Origin: Zhongshania aliphaticivorans
GTDB taxonomy: Bacteria; Pseudomonadota; Gammaproteobacteria; Pseudomonadales; Spongiibacteraceae
Assembly (NCBI RefSeq): GCF_902705855.1
Contig: NZ_CACSIJ010000011.1
Span: 101,094 to 165,093, forward strand
Direction of reading: 5' to 3'
DNA: 64,000 nucleotides
Shown: positions 53,972 through 63,001 of the stretch, piece by piece
How positions within the stretch are numbered: the first letter of the stretch is position 1
Layout: every line of letters begins with the position of its first letter
The notes under the pieces: generated by a model
Database searches by the model: none
Seen by the model: the letters and a program-made list of their open reading frames with translations, nothing else
What the model was told of the DNA's origin: nothing
Program-made: the position numbers and the translations under genes

Positions 53972-55030
53972 TTAACGAACTTTTATTTCAGTCCATAATT
54001 TATTGATTAGGCGGCGTTGTTTGGCATTGCGCGCGCCGACGGTCTCGAGGGTTTTTTGTGCTTCGTCGTCAGGGAAGATAGCGGAGATTTTCAGAATCTC
54101 TGGCTCGATAAATGGTGTGGCGGCCGCATTTGGATTTCCGGTGCCAACAACATTAGTTAACTCTGCGGCGTTTTCGGGTGCCATCATAAAGTTAATAAAT
54201 TGCAGCGCCAGTTCAGGATTGCGGGCTTTTTTCGGGATGACCATATTATCCAAGGCCAATACTGCACCTTGTTTTGGTAGTACGAAGTTCACGCTAAAGT
54301 CACGCCCAGCATCTGCTGCGTCTACACGCGCTTGGAACATGTCGCTGGAGTAGCCGTGGGCAACCCAGATATTGCCAACGGTTAGTTCTTTAATATAGCT
54401 AGAAGAGTTAAACGCTGCCCAGTAAGGTTTGGCTTTTAAGATCAGCGCCTGAGCTTCTTTTAGGTGTTTTTCGTCGTTGTCGTTGATCGAGTAACCGAGG
54501 TATTTAAGCGCAGCGCCGAATAGCTCTTCTGAATCGTCCATTACCGTCACCTTGCCTTTGATTTTTTCCAGCACGGCGGGGTCAAAAATAATAGACCAGT
54601 TGCTCGGATCGATGCCTAGCTCAGCGATTTTTTCTTCGTTGTAACCGATAAGCGTAGTAGTGAAGGCATAGGGTAGTGAGTAGACGTTGCCAGGGTCGTA
54701 AGCTTTGTCGAGAAAGCCCTTGGCAGTGTTGCCTAAATTGCTTAGCTTGCTTTTATTGAGTGGCAGCAGAAAGCCCTGCTTAACCAATGCTTCGACGGCG
54801 TTTTGGGTGGGAATAACAACGTCGTAATCACCGGCGCCGGCGAGCAGTTTTGCCATCATTTCTTCGGTGGCAGAGAAGTAATCCTGCACAACTTTACAGC
54901 CACACTGCTCTTCAAAGCGGGTGACTGTGTCTTCGGCGATATAGTCGTTCCAGTTAAATAAATGTAACGCTTTCTCGGCCATAGCAAATTGCGAAAGGCA
55001 CAGCACAAAACAGCACAGTATCTTTTTCAC
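53972..55030 (-). CDS. potD: Polyamine ABC transporter substrate-binding protein
   Basis: This 352-residue periplasmic protein has a signal peptide ending FAMA, then LHLFNWNDYIAEDTVTRFEEQCGCKVVQDYFSATEEMMAKLLAG, the standard PotD/PotF opening. LPYAFTTTLIGYNEEKIAELGIDPSNWSIIFDP and FIGFM-type C-terminal blocks follow. It binds spermidine or putrescine; which one cannot be told. It is the last gene of potABCD. Confidence 0.92.
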   Translation of the reverse strand: MKKILCCFVLCLSQFAMAEKALHLFNWNDYIAEDTVTRFEEQCGCKVVQDYFSATEEMMAKLLAGAGDYDVVIPTQNAVEALVKQGFLLPLNKSKLSNLGNTAKGFLDKAYDPGNVYSLPYAFTTTLIGYNEEKIAELGIDPSNWSIIFDPAVLEKIKGKVTVMDDSEELFGAALKYLGYSINDNDEKHLKEAQALILKAKPYWAAFNSSSYIKELTVGNIWVAHGYSSDMFQARVDAADAGRDFSVNFVLPKQGAVLALDNMVIPKKARNPELALQFINFMMAPENAAELTNVVGTGNPNAAATPFIEPEILKISAIFPDDEAQKTLETVGARNAKQRRLINKLWTEIKVR

Positions 55031-55070
55031 GGTAGCGTCCTTTTAAAAGGGTTGGGTAAGGGGTAGTGGC

Positions 55071-55853
55071 TTAGTTTCTCAACACCGTTGGTGAGATTCG
55101 GGAAAGCGCGGTGATTAGTACCAGCGTGACCAGCATGAGCAAGGTCGACACCGCGTTGACTTCTGGGGTGACAGCAATTTTGACCATGGAATAAATCTCC
55201 AGAGGCAACGTTGAGCTGCCAACGCCTGCAGTAAAAAACGTAATTACAAAATCGTCAATAGAAAGTGTAAAGGCCATCATGCCGCCGGCAATAATGCCGG
55301 GTTTCAGAAGTGGCAGGGTGATGAGTCGAAATGCCTGAAACGGAGTGGCGCCAAGGTCGCGCGCCGCCTCTACTAGGCTTTGATCCATGCCTGAAAGTCG
55401 CGATTGCACCGCTAATGCGACAAAGCCAATACAGAAGCTAACGTGGGCGAGAATGATGGAGGTCATGCCCAGCGTGACGTTAAAAAGGATAAACATCAGC
55501 AGCAGGCTGACCCCGATTAAAATATCGGGCATGGCGATGGGGCCGAGCACTAAGGCCGACAGCCATTTTTGCCGAAATCGGTAAATGGCGAGGCCAGCTA
55601 AGGTGCCGAGTATGGTGGCTAGCAGGGCGCTAATAACGGCGATAATGAGCGAGTTTGCCGCCGCGTGTAAGATGTCGCCGTTTTGGAATAATTTGTCATA
55701 CCACTTCCATGTAAAGCCGACCCACTCGGCATTGAGCTTTGAGTCGTTAAATGAAAACAGCACTACGACGGCCAAGGGAATGTATAAAAACAGATACACC
55801 ATGCCGCCGGCCGCAATGAGAAATTTGCTGGGGTAGGCGTTACTTCTTGCCAT
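55071..55853 (-). CDS. potC: Polyamine ABC transporter permease
   Basis: This 260-residue permease has about six membrane helices and the conserved EAA loop (SLVEAARDLGATPFQAFRLITLPLLKPGI) that contacts the ATPase. It overlaps the potB end by 14 bases, so the two are translationally coupled. It corresponds to PotC/PotI. Confidence 0.93.
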   Translation of the reverse strand: MARSNAYPSKFLIAAGGMVYLFLYIPLAVVVLFSFNDSKLNAEWVGFTWKWYDKLFQNGDILHAAANSLIIAVISALLATILGTLAGLAIYRFRQKWLSALVLGPIAMPDILIGVSLLLMFILFNVTLGMTSIILAHVSFCIGFVALAVQSRLSGMDQSLVEAARDLGATPFQAFRLITLPLLKPGIIAGGMMAFTLSIDDFVITFFTAGVGSSTLPLEIYSMVKIAVTPEVNAVSTLLMLVTLVLITALSRISPTVLRN

Positions 55854-56766
55854 TGTTTTCTCCAGCGGGGCTACCTAGTTTGGCGGCTAGTAGTACAAGC
55901 ACTAGCGTAATAGCGGTAAGAACCAGTGACAATACACTGCCAAATGGCCAGTCGCGGGATTCGACAAACTGCTGCTTAATGACATTGCCGATCATGATGC
56001 CATTGGTGCCGCCGAGTAGGTCTGGGATGGCAAAAATCCCCAGCGACGGAATGAAAACTAATACCGCGCCAGCATATATGCCGGGCAGAGACAGCGGCCA
56101 GGTAATCAGCCAGAAACATTGAAAACGATTGGCGCCAAGGTCTTGCGCAGCATCTAGCAAGCGGTGGTCGTGTTTTTCTAAATTAGCGTACAGGGGCAGG
56201 ATCATAAAGGGCAGGTGGACATACACTAAGCAGATAATGACCGCGGTGCCGCTGAACATTAGCGTAATGGGCTCTAGGCCAAGGCTGCTGGTGACCACAT
56301 TGAGGGCGGCGGTCAGTGCGCCTTGGGGGCTAAAAATAATCATCCACGCGTAAATGCGCACCAGAAAATTACTCCAAAATGGGAGTATGACTAGCAATAG
56401 CAGTAAATCGCGATGGCGCTTCTTGCTTCGCGCAATCATCAGGGCGAGTGGGTAGGCCATGATGACGCAGATCAGAGTGGTGGCTAAGGCATAGGCCAAT
56501 GATTTTAGGAGTAACCCTAAATAGATGTCTGATTCAAATAGGCGCTGCCAATTTTCTAAGGTTAGGTCTAGGGTGAATTGGCCGTCTTCAATGTAATACC
56601 AAGGCGCTAGGCCGCCGTATTCACCTGAGAAGCGAAACGAGGCGAACAGCATCATTAGGCTGGGCACCGCAAAAAGTAGCAGCAGGTATAAGCCTGGCGG
56701 CAGTGATAGCAAAATACGGCTTAGACGTTCAGCGCGGTTTGGCATTTTTGAGTTCAGCGTCGTCAC
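55840..56766 (-). CDS. potB: Polyamine ABC transporter permease
   Basis: This 308-residue permease has six predicted helices and the EAA-type loop RLLDAAQDLGANRFQCFWLITWPLSLPGIYAG. It corresponds to PotB/PotH. It starts just 3 bases after the potA stop. Confidence 0.93.
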   Translation of the reverse strand: MTTLNSKMPNRAERLSRILLSLPPGLYLLLLFAVPSLMMLFASFRFSGEYGGLAPWYYIEDGQFTLDLTLENWQRLFESDIYLGLLLKSLAYALATTLICVIMAYPLALMIARSKKRHRDLLLLLVILPFWSNFLVRIYAWMIIFSPQGALTAALNVVTSSLGLEPITLMFSGTAVIICLVYVHLPFMILPLYANLEKHDHRLLDAAQDLGANRFQCFWLITWPLSLPGIYAGAVLVFIPSLGIFAIPDLLGGTNGIMIGNVIKQQFVESRDWPFGSVLSLVLTAITLVLVLLAAKLGSPAGENNGKK

Positions 56767-56769
56767 TGA

Positions 56770-57882
56770 TCAAGCTACCAAATGGCCGGCATCGGTGTGC
56801 CAAGCAATTTTTACGGCGTCGCCGGTGTCGAATAGTCGAGTGCGACCGGGGGCGTCATTGGCGAGCATGGCCTCTATTAATACACCATTGGCGAGTTCGA
56901 TGATGTAAACCGTTACGTCGCCCAAATACAGCATGTCGTGCACTTTACCGCTGAATAGCACCTCGTCGTCGGTGATATCTAATTGTGCCGCGAGGCGAAT
57001 TTTTTCTGGTCGCAGGGTGAGGGCGCAAGTGTCACCGACAGCAAAGTCGATTTCTGGGTTTGCGCAAACGTCTAGCTCCCCTAAACCTGCAATGGCGATG
57101 CGCAGCTGTTTTTCAGCAACACTTACCACAGTGGCATCGAGGAGATTGCACTGGCCGATAAAGTCCGCGACAAAGCGATTGTCTGGGCAGCTGTAAAGTA
57201 CCGACGGCTCATCGATCTGGCTAATTGTGCCCTTATTCATGACCGCAATACGGTGCGAAAGCGCCAGCGCTTCGCCCTGATCGTGGGTGACGTAGACAAA
57301 GGTGATGCCAATTTCTTTTTGAAGATTAATAAGCTCGATCTGCATTTGTTCGCGCAATTTTGCATCTAGTGCAGACAGGGGTTCATCGAGTAATAGGAGC
57401 CGCGGGCGGTTTACCAAAGCGCGGGCGATGGCAATTCGCTGCTTTTGGCCGCCGGAAAGCTCGTCGGGATAGTGCTTAGCCTTGTCCGGTAGGCGCACAT
57501 CTTCAAGAATTTCGCGCACCATTAAGTCGATAACCGGTTTGGCGATTTTGGTCATGCGCAGTGGAAAGGCGATATTCTCCGCAACGGTCATGTGGGGAAA
57601 CAGCGCGTAACTTTGAAATACGGTGTGAATTGGGCGCTGTTCAGGGTTTAGCGCTGTTAGAGGCTTGCCGTCGAGTAATATTTCACCCTCGTCGACCTGA
57701 TCAAAGCCCGCGATAAGGCGCAGTAGCGTCGTTTTTCCACAACCGGAAGGGCCGAGTAGGGTAAAAAACTCGCCTGCTTGAATATTCAGACTCACCTTGT
57801 CTAAGGCCACAAAGTCGCCAAAACGGCGCGAAACGTCAATGATTTCTAACACTGCTTGGGGGGCTTCCGTGGCGGTTTGCAA
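56770..57882 (-). CDS. potA: Polyamine ABC transporter ATP-binding protein
   Basis: This 370-residue ATPase has Walker A GPSGCGKTT, signature ELSGGQKQRIAIARAL, and Walker B LLLLDEPLSALD. A C-terminal TOBE regulatory domain starts near residue 260. It powers the potBC permease. The order A-B-C-D matches the E. coli potABCD operon, though the naming could equally be potGHIF. Confidence 0.93.
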   Translation of the reverse strand: MQTATEAPQAVLEIIDVSRRFGDFVALDKVSLNIQAGEFFTLLGPSGCGKTTLLRLIAGFDQVDEGEILLDGKPLTALNPEQRPIHTVFQSYALFPHMTVAENIAFPLRMTKIAKPVIDLMVREILEDVRLPDKAKHYPDELSGGQKQRIAIARALVNRPRLLLLDEPLSALDAKLREQMQIELINLQKEIGITFVYVTHDQGEALALSHRIAVMNKGTISQIDEPSVLYSCPDNRFVADFIGQCNLLDATVVSVAEKQLRIAIAGLGELDVCANPEIDFAVGDTCALTLRPEKIRLAAQLDITDDEVLFSGKVHDMLYLGDVTVYIIELANGVLIEAMLANDAPGRTRLFDTGDAVKIAWHTDAGHLVA

Positions 57883-58067
57883 TGGGCGCTATTTTTTTCC
57901 GCTGAAGGCCTCCGCGTCAATAGCTTTTGTGCGCGCATTTTGCATTGTTTTGAGCGATTAATACCGCGCTTTAAAGCGGCATGGCGCGGCGGCGTAAAGA
58001 TCGGTAAAATGGCGGTCTTTTTCATCCCGCAGGCATGGCGTTTTGCGGGGCTTCAGCGGAGTGTGTA

Positions 58068-59291
58068 ATGTCGGATATCAACAAGGTTGTGTTGGCCTAT
58101 TCAGGTGGCCTCGATACCTCGGTTATTGTCAGGTGGCTGCAAGATACCTATAAGTGTGAGGTGGTGACGTTTACCGCCGATATAGGTCAGGGCGAAGAAG
58201 TAGAGCCTGCGCGCGCTAAGGCCAAGGCGCTGGGTGTGCAAGAAATTTACATCGACGACCTCCGTGAAGAATATGTCCGCGATTTTGTGTACCCCATGTT
58301 TCGCGCTAATGCGATTTACGAAGGTGAATACCTGCTGGGCACCTCTATCGCGCGTCCGCTGATTGCTAAGCGCTTAATCGAGATTGCCAACGAGACCGGC
58401 GCCGATGCCATTTCTCATGGGGCGACCGGCAAAGGTAATGATCAGGTGCGCTTTGAGTTGGGTGCATACTCACTCAAGCCAGGTATTAAGGTTATTGCAC
58501 CTTGGCGTGAATGGGACCTAACTTCACGTGAAACTTTGATGGCATATTGTGCAGAGCGCAATATTCCGGTGGATTACGCCGGTAAAAAGAAAAAATCGCC
58601 CTACTCTATGGATGCTAACTTGCTGCACATCTCTTACGAGGGCGGCAATTTGGAAGACCCGTACTGGGAGCCAGAAGAAGATATGTGGCGTTGGAGTGTT
58701 AGCCCTGAAGCGGCACCAGATACCCCAACGTATATTGAAATTGGCTATCAAAATGGCGACCCGGTGACCTTAAACGGTGAAGCCCTGAGTCCGGCAACCA
58801 TGCTGGCAACCTTGAATAAGCTTGGCGGCGACAACGGCATTGGCCGTTTAGATCTGGTAGAAAACCGCTATGTGGGGATGAAGTCGCGGGGTTGTTATGA
58901 AACGCCTGGTGGCACCATCATGTTGCGCGCTCATCGCGCCATAGAGTCGATTACACTAGATCGCGAAGCGGCGCATTTAAAAGATGAATTGATGCCGCGT
59001 TACGCTAAATTGATTTATAACGGTTACTGGTTCAGCCCTGAGCGTCGTATGTTGCAAGCCGCTATTGATGAATCGCAGGAGTTTGTGAACGGCGTAGTTC
59101 GCCTGAAACTCTACAAAGGCAATGTGGTCGTAGTGGGTCGTAAATCAGATAATTCTTTATTTGACGAGGCAATTGCTACCTTCGAAGACGATGCTGGCGC
59201 GTACAACCAAAAGGACGCTGAGGGCTTTATTAAGCTCAATGCGCTGCGTTTGCGCATTGCCGCGAATAAGGGACGTTCACAGCTGTCTTAA
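58068..59291 (+). CDS. argG: Argininosuccinate synthase
   Basis: ArgG condenses citrulline and aspartate using ATP. The 407-residue protein has the pyrophosphate loop [14 protein letters not shown], the [18 protein letters not shown] citrulline/aspartate block, and the [12 protein letters not shown]-terminal segment. The start at 58068 follows CGGAG by 6 bases; a longer frame from 58035 adds unrelated residues. Confidence 0.98.
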   Translation: MSDINKVVLAYSGGLDTSVIVRWLQDTYKCEVVTFTADIGQGEEVEPARAKAKALGVQEIYIDDLREEYVRDFVYPMFRANAIYEGEYLLGTSIARPLIAKRLIEIANETGADAISHGATGKGNDQVRFELGAYSLKPGIKVIAPWREWDLTSRETLMAYCAERNIPVDYAGKKKKSPYSMDANLLHISYEGGNLEDPYWEPEEDMWRWSVSPEAAPDTPTYIEIGYQNGDPVTLNGEALSPATMLATLNKLGGDNGIGRLDLVENRYVGMKSRGCYETPGGTIMLRAHRAIESITLDREAAHLKDELMPRYAKLIYNGYWFSPERRMLQAAIDESQEFVNGVVRLKLYKGNVVVVGRKSDNSLFDEAIATFEDDAGAYNQKDAEGFIKLNALRLRIAANKGRSQLS

Positions 59292-59301
59292 TTGTCAGCA
59301 C

Positions 59302-59327
59302 AAAAAGGGGCGATACAGCCCCTTTTT
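59302..59327 (+). terminator. Intrinsic terminator after argG
   Basis: AAAAAGGGGC pairs with GCCCCTTTTT across a GATACA loop, followed by more T. Confidence 0.88.
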
Positions 59328-59430
59328 GTTTTTAAAGATAAAAAAACAATAACGACCATATTTTGGTCACTATGCTAAAGCTCCGGTGCACCGTTGGCGC
59401 TGACTGTATTTGCAAAATGGGACGCAATTA

Positions 59431-62382
59431 ATGACTTTTTTTGAACCGCAAAACTATCTACGCAGCCTTAAGATTATGTCCTTTGCAGTTGGTGTCGCGA
59501 CGATAGCGGCCTGCAGTGGTGACGGCAATAATACTTCCAGCTTTAAAGGCACAGAACCTAACTCTCGACAGTTTAATATCACTGAAAGCTTGGCAACGGT
59601 TTCATTTGCCGGTGGTTCAACCTTGAACCTTACCGAGAGTTTGGGCAGCGGTGCTTTTCGTCCGATACAAGAATCAAATGACGTGTTTTACACAGTTAGT
59701 GATCGCGGCCCGACCATTGACTGTGCAGATAGCCAGGCGGCTATTGGCGTTGCCAATTTTTGCGGCGCAAGCACTGGCTCTATTTTTGCGCTTCCCAGCT
59801 ATGTGCCCAAAATTGTTAAGTGGCAGCTTAGTGGGATTGGTACAGAATTAAAACTCGAGCAAGTCGAAGTGATAAGCCTAACGGGCAGCAATGGCCTTGA
59901 ATTAAATGGTTTGCCCAATAACTTTACAAATGCGCTGAATGAAAAAGCCTTTGATAGCAATGGTAGTGAGTTGCAGCCGACGGCGAATGGGATTGACCCA
60001 GAAGCCATTGTTAAGCTCGACAATGGTAAGTACTGGATTGCCGAAGAGAATGGCCCAAGCCTGCTTCTTGTTGATACCGATGGTCGGATTTTACAGCGCC
60101 AGGTTCCTGCTGGTGCTGCCTTTGATCTTGGTGGTGCGAATTACACCGTTAAAGATGACATTTTACCGGCTATTTTTTCGCGCCGTAAAATTGGTCGTGG
60201 CATCGAAGCCTTGGCCTTGAGTCCAGACAATGAGTATTTGTATTTTATTATGCAAAGCCCGCTGGCGAATCCGAGTAACGACGCTGCGAATAATTCACGT
60301 ATTGTGCGTATCGGTAAAATTCAGTTGAACTCTGACGGTACGCCTAGCGCAATGGTCGGGGAGTATTTGTATAAGCTCGACGCTGCGTCGAACTACGCAA
60401 TCAAATCGACAAATAGTGGCGACTTAGATAGCAACGGAGATTTTGTTCCACAAGGCGACGTTACCATTAATGAAGCGGTTGCCCTTGCAGAAGATTATTT
60501 GGTGGTGGTAGAGCAGGCGAGAACAGTTAGTAAATATTTCAGAATTAATCTTGCCAATGCCACCGATATACTCGGAAGTGCTTGGGATTTTGTTGGCACG
60601 GTACCCAGCTTGGAAGAGCAGGAGAATCTAGTTGATACGAAGTTTGTAACTAAGCAATTAGGTTTTGATTCGTTGACCACACCATTGCCTACAACCATCA
60701 ATGCACTGGTGAAAAACATTGAAGGTATGGCGCTGCTGGATTCAAATTTTGCGGTACTGCTTAATGACAATCAATATGGCATTTACGGTGAGGCGAGTAT
60801 TGCCGCGGTTGCGCCAATTGGTTCGTACATTGTGCAATCCTCGGCACCCATTGAACCGTCATTAGATTATGCTGATTCGGCATCGTATAAGCGTAGCGAT
60901 GCGATATTCGGCTCCAATGCGGCTACTGCCGTAACAACAGATAGTGCTACAGGTCAAATGTTTGTAGTGAATAAACAGGCTAACTCGGTAGACGTATGGG
61001 ATATTTCCACTCCGCTAACGCCACCTTCAAGCAGTAGCCAGTTAAACCTTGCCGCAGCGGCAAGTAATGCCGGCGTTTCTATCGGTGCGCCTAAATGGGT
61101 AACGATTGGCAGTAGCTATGTCGCGGTGGCAATTGATAATGTGAACCCGCAGGCGAACGGTATTGTTGCCTTGTACTCCTTGGCTGATCTGAGTTTAGAA
61201 GCTACATATAGTGTTGGGGCGGCACCTAAAATGCTGGCGTTTGACGGTTTGTCTACCCGTATCGCCGTTGCTAACGAAGGCGTGCCGAGTAACGATTACA
61301 GCTCTGATCCAGTGGGTTCGGTTAGCATTATCGATATTTCAAGTGGTGTAGACAGCCCAACTATTACGACGATTGGTTTTCAGGATTTTAATGTAGGCGC
61401 TAGTCGAGCGGCTGAATTGCCGGCGGCGGTGCGAATCTTCGGTGCGAATAGCCCTACGGTAGCGCAAGATTTGGAGCCTGAGCATCTTGCTGTGTCTTTG
61501 AATAACGCTAAGTTATTTGTGACCCTGCAAGAGAATAATGCCGTTGCTGTTATTGATTTAGGTAGCTTGAGCATTGATCGTATTATCGCGCTGGGTAGTA
61601 AAGATTTTGGTGCTGTCGGCAATGAGCTCGATGTGAATGATAACGGCACCGTAGAAATTCGCACATGGGATGGTGTTTACGGCCTGTATCAACCGGATGG
61701 CATTGCGGCCTACAGATTTGGCAATAAAAATTATTTTGTCACGGCCAATGAAGGTAAAGTGCGGACAAATTCGGCCTTTAGCGACGCGGTTCGAGCTAGG
61801 GATTTAGACGGCTTTGGTCAGCCTGAAATTGATGTTGGTAATCCCAATTATTTTGCGGCTCGAGACAATAATCAGCTGGGGCGTTTGTTCGCAAGCAATG
61901 ATGCTGGTGATACGGATGGCGACGGCGATATTGATGAGATCTCGGCATTTGGTGCTCGATCATTTTCTATTTGGAGTGAAGAGGGCGTGTTGATGTATGA
62001 CTCCGGATCGGATCTTGCCAAAGTAAGCCAGGCAGTGGTGGGTGCCGGTTTTAATGATCGTGATCAAGCAAGTGATGATAGCGGCGCAGAACCTAAAGGT
62101 GTTGCTCTGTTGTCTAGCGGGAATCGCATTTACGCTTTTATTAGCTTGGAGCGCACTGGTGGTATCGCAATCTACGATATTACCTCCCCGCTGGGTGTGC
62201 AGTTTGTGCAGTACGTGAATAATCGCGATTTTGCTAACAGTAACCAAGGGCAGGGCTCTGGGGATATTGGTGCTGATGGCATTGCCGCGTTTTTCTTAAA
62301 TAGCAGCGCGTATCTGGCTGTTGCAAATGCACAGACGGGTAATGTGAGAGTGATTAAAGTTGATTCTGGTGTGAGTCAGTAA
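59431..62382 (+). CDS. Phytase-like esterase/choice-of-anchor I lipoprotein
   Basis: This 983-residue lipoprotein (lipobox ATIAAC, Cys28) has two modules. The first (about residues 60-480) resembles the esterase-like activity of phytase domain: FYTVSDRGPTIDC, WIAEENGPSLLLVDTDGRILQR, GRGIEALALSPDNEYLYFIMQSPL. The second (about 510-983) is a choice-of-anchor I propeller: VAVANEGVPSNDYSSDPVGSVSIIDIS-type text, EPEHLAVSLNNAKLFVTLQENNAVAVIDL, YFVTANEGKVR. Similar proteins are secreted phosphatase or phytase-like enzymes. I found no Pho box upstream. The start at 59431 gives a good signal; 59476 is possible. Confidence 0.87.
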   Translation: MTFFEPQNYLRSLKIMSFAVGVATIAACSGDGNNTSSFKGTEPNSRQFNITESLATVSFAGGSTLNLTESLGSGAFRPIQESNDVFYTVSDRGPTIDCADSQAAIGVANFCGASTGSIFALPSYVPKIVKWQLSGIGTELKLEQVEVISLTGSNGLELNGLPNNFTNALNEKAFDSNGSELQPTANGIDPEAIVKLDNGKYWIAEENGPSLLLVDTDGRILQRQVPAGAAFDLGGANYTVKDDILPAIFSRRKIGRGIEALALSPDNEYLYFIMQSPLANPSNDAANNSRIVRIGKIQLNSDGTPSAMVGEYLYKLDAASNYAIKSTNSGDLDSNGDFVPQGDVTINEAVALAEDYLVVVEQARTVSKYFRINLANATDILGSAWDFVGTVPSLEEQENLVDTKFVTKQLGFDSLTTPLPTTINALVKNIEGMALLDSNFAVLLNDNQYGIYGEASIAAVAPIGSYIVQSSAPIEPSLDYADSASYKRSDAIFGSNAATAVTTDSATGQMFVVNKQANSVDVWDISTPLTPPSSSSQLNLAAAASNAGVSIGAPKWVTIGSSYVAVAIDNVNPQANGIVALYSLADLSLEATYSVGAAPKMLAFDGLSTRIAVANEGVPSNDYSSDPVGSVSIIDISSGVDSPTITTIGFQDFNVGASRAAELPAAVRIFGANSPTVAQDLEPEHLAVSLNNAKLFVTLQENNAVAVIDLGSLSIDRIIALGSKDFGAVGNELDVNDNGTVEIRTWDGVYGLYQPDGIAAYRFGNKNYFVTANEGKVRTNSAFSDAVRARDLDGFGQPEIDVGNPNYFAARDNNQLGRLFASNDAGDTDGDGDIDEISAFGARSFSIWSEEGVLMYDSGSDLAKVSQAVVGAGFNDRDQASDDSGAEPKGVALLSSGNRIYAFISLERTGGIAIYDITSPLGVQFVQYVNNRDFANSNQGQGSGDIGADGIAAFFLNSSAYLAVANAQTGNVRVIKVDSGVSQ

Positions 62383-62399
62383 TTAATAATTTGCTTACA

Positions 62400-62432
62400 A
62401 AAAGCCGCGCCTATTAAAGCGCGGTTTTTTTT
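62400..62432. terminator. Terminator between the phytase-like gene and regA
   Basis: CCGCGC (62405-62410) pairs with GCGCGG (62419-62424) with flanking A and T runs. It lies between convergent genes. Confidence 0.8.
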
Positions 62433-62458
62433 CGCCATTTAATAGGCGTTTGGGCGGC

Positions 62459-63001
62459 TTAGGATTTAACTGGCCGCTTTTGTAATTTTCTTTGCAGTGT
62501 CCGGCGGTGCATACCAAGTTGGCGAGCAGTTTCAGAAATATTGCCGTCGTTTTCTGCTAGTACCCGCTGTATGTGTTCCCACTCGATTCTGTCTAAAGAC
62601 GGTGGGCTGAGTGTGTCGGTGGGTACGTCATGCTGGCTTGACTGATCATCAAACGCAGAGAGGATTTCTCTGGTACCAGCAGGCTTTTGCAAATAGTTTT
62701 CTGCCCCCATTTTGATTGCGTCAACAGTGGTGGCGATGCTGGAGTAGCCGGTAAGTACGATCATTCGCAAATGGGGAAAGCGTTTTCGCAGCAGGGGAAT
62801 CAGGCTTAGCCCCGAGCGGGTTTCTAACTTTAAATCGATAACGGCTTTGTCTGGGGTAAAGTTTTCACATTGTTGCAGCGCATCCGCCACGCTATGGGCG
62901 ACCTCGACTGTGTAGCCTCGGCGTTTCAGTGATCGACTCAACGCTGTACTAAAGGTGATGTCGTCATCAACTAATAAAAATTTTTCTGAACTTTGGCTCA
63001 T
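62459..63001 (-). CDS. RegA/PrrA-family response regulator
   Basis: This 180-residue response regulator has a receiver domain (LLVDDD acidic pocket, phospho-acceptor Asp56 in AVIDLKLETRSGLSL, conserved Thr in IVLTGYSSIATTV and Lys in YLQKPAG). The C-terminal Fis-type HTH reads ISETARQLGMHRRTLQRKLQKRP. This is the RegA/PrrA/ActR/RoxR layout, a redox-responsive global regulator of respiration. It is coupled by ATGA to the RegB-type kinase gene. Confidence 0.92.
   Translation of the reverse strand: MSQSSEKFLLVDDDITFSTALSRSLKRRGYTVEVAHSVADALQQCENFTPDKAVIDLKLETRSGLSLIPLLRKRFPHLRMIVLTGYSSIATTVDAIKMGAENYLQKPAGTREILSAFDDQSSQHDVPTDTLSPPSLDRIEWEHIQRVLAENDGNISETARQLGMHRRTLQRKLQKRPVKS

Noticed and set aside
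57883..58067. ArgR box upstream of argG
   Set aside because: No sequence close to the TGAATAATTATTCA-type consensus could be found in the gap.
59328..59430. Pho box upstream of the phytase-like gene
   Set aside because: Looked for CTGTCAT-type 11-bp repeats; only a short GACCA/TGGTC dyad is present.
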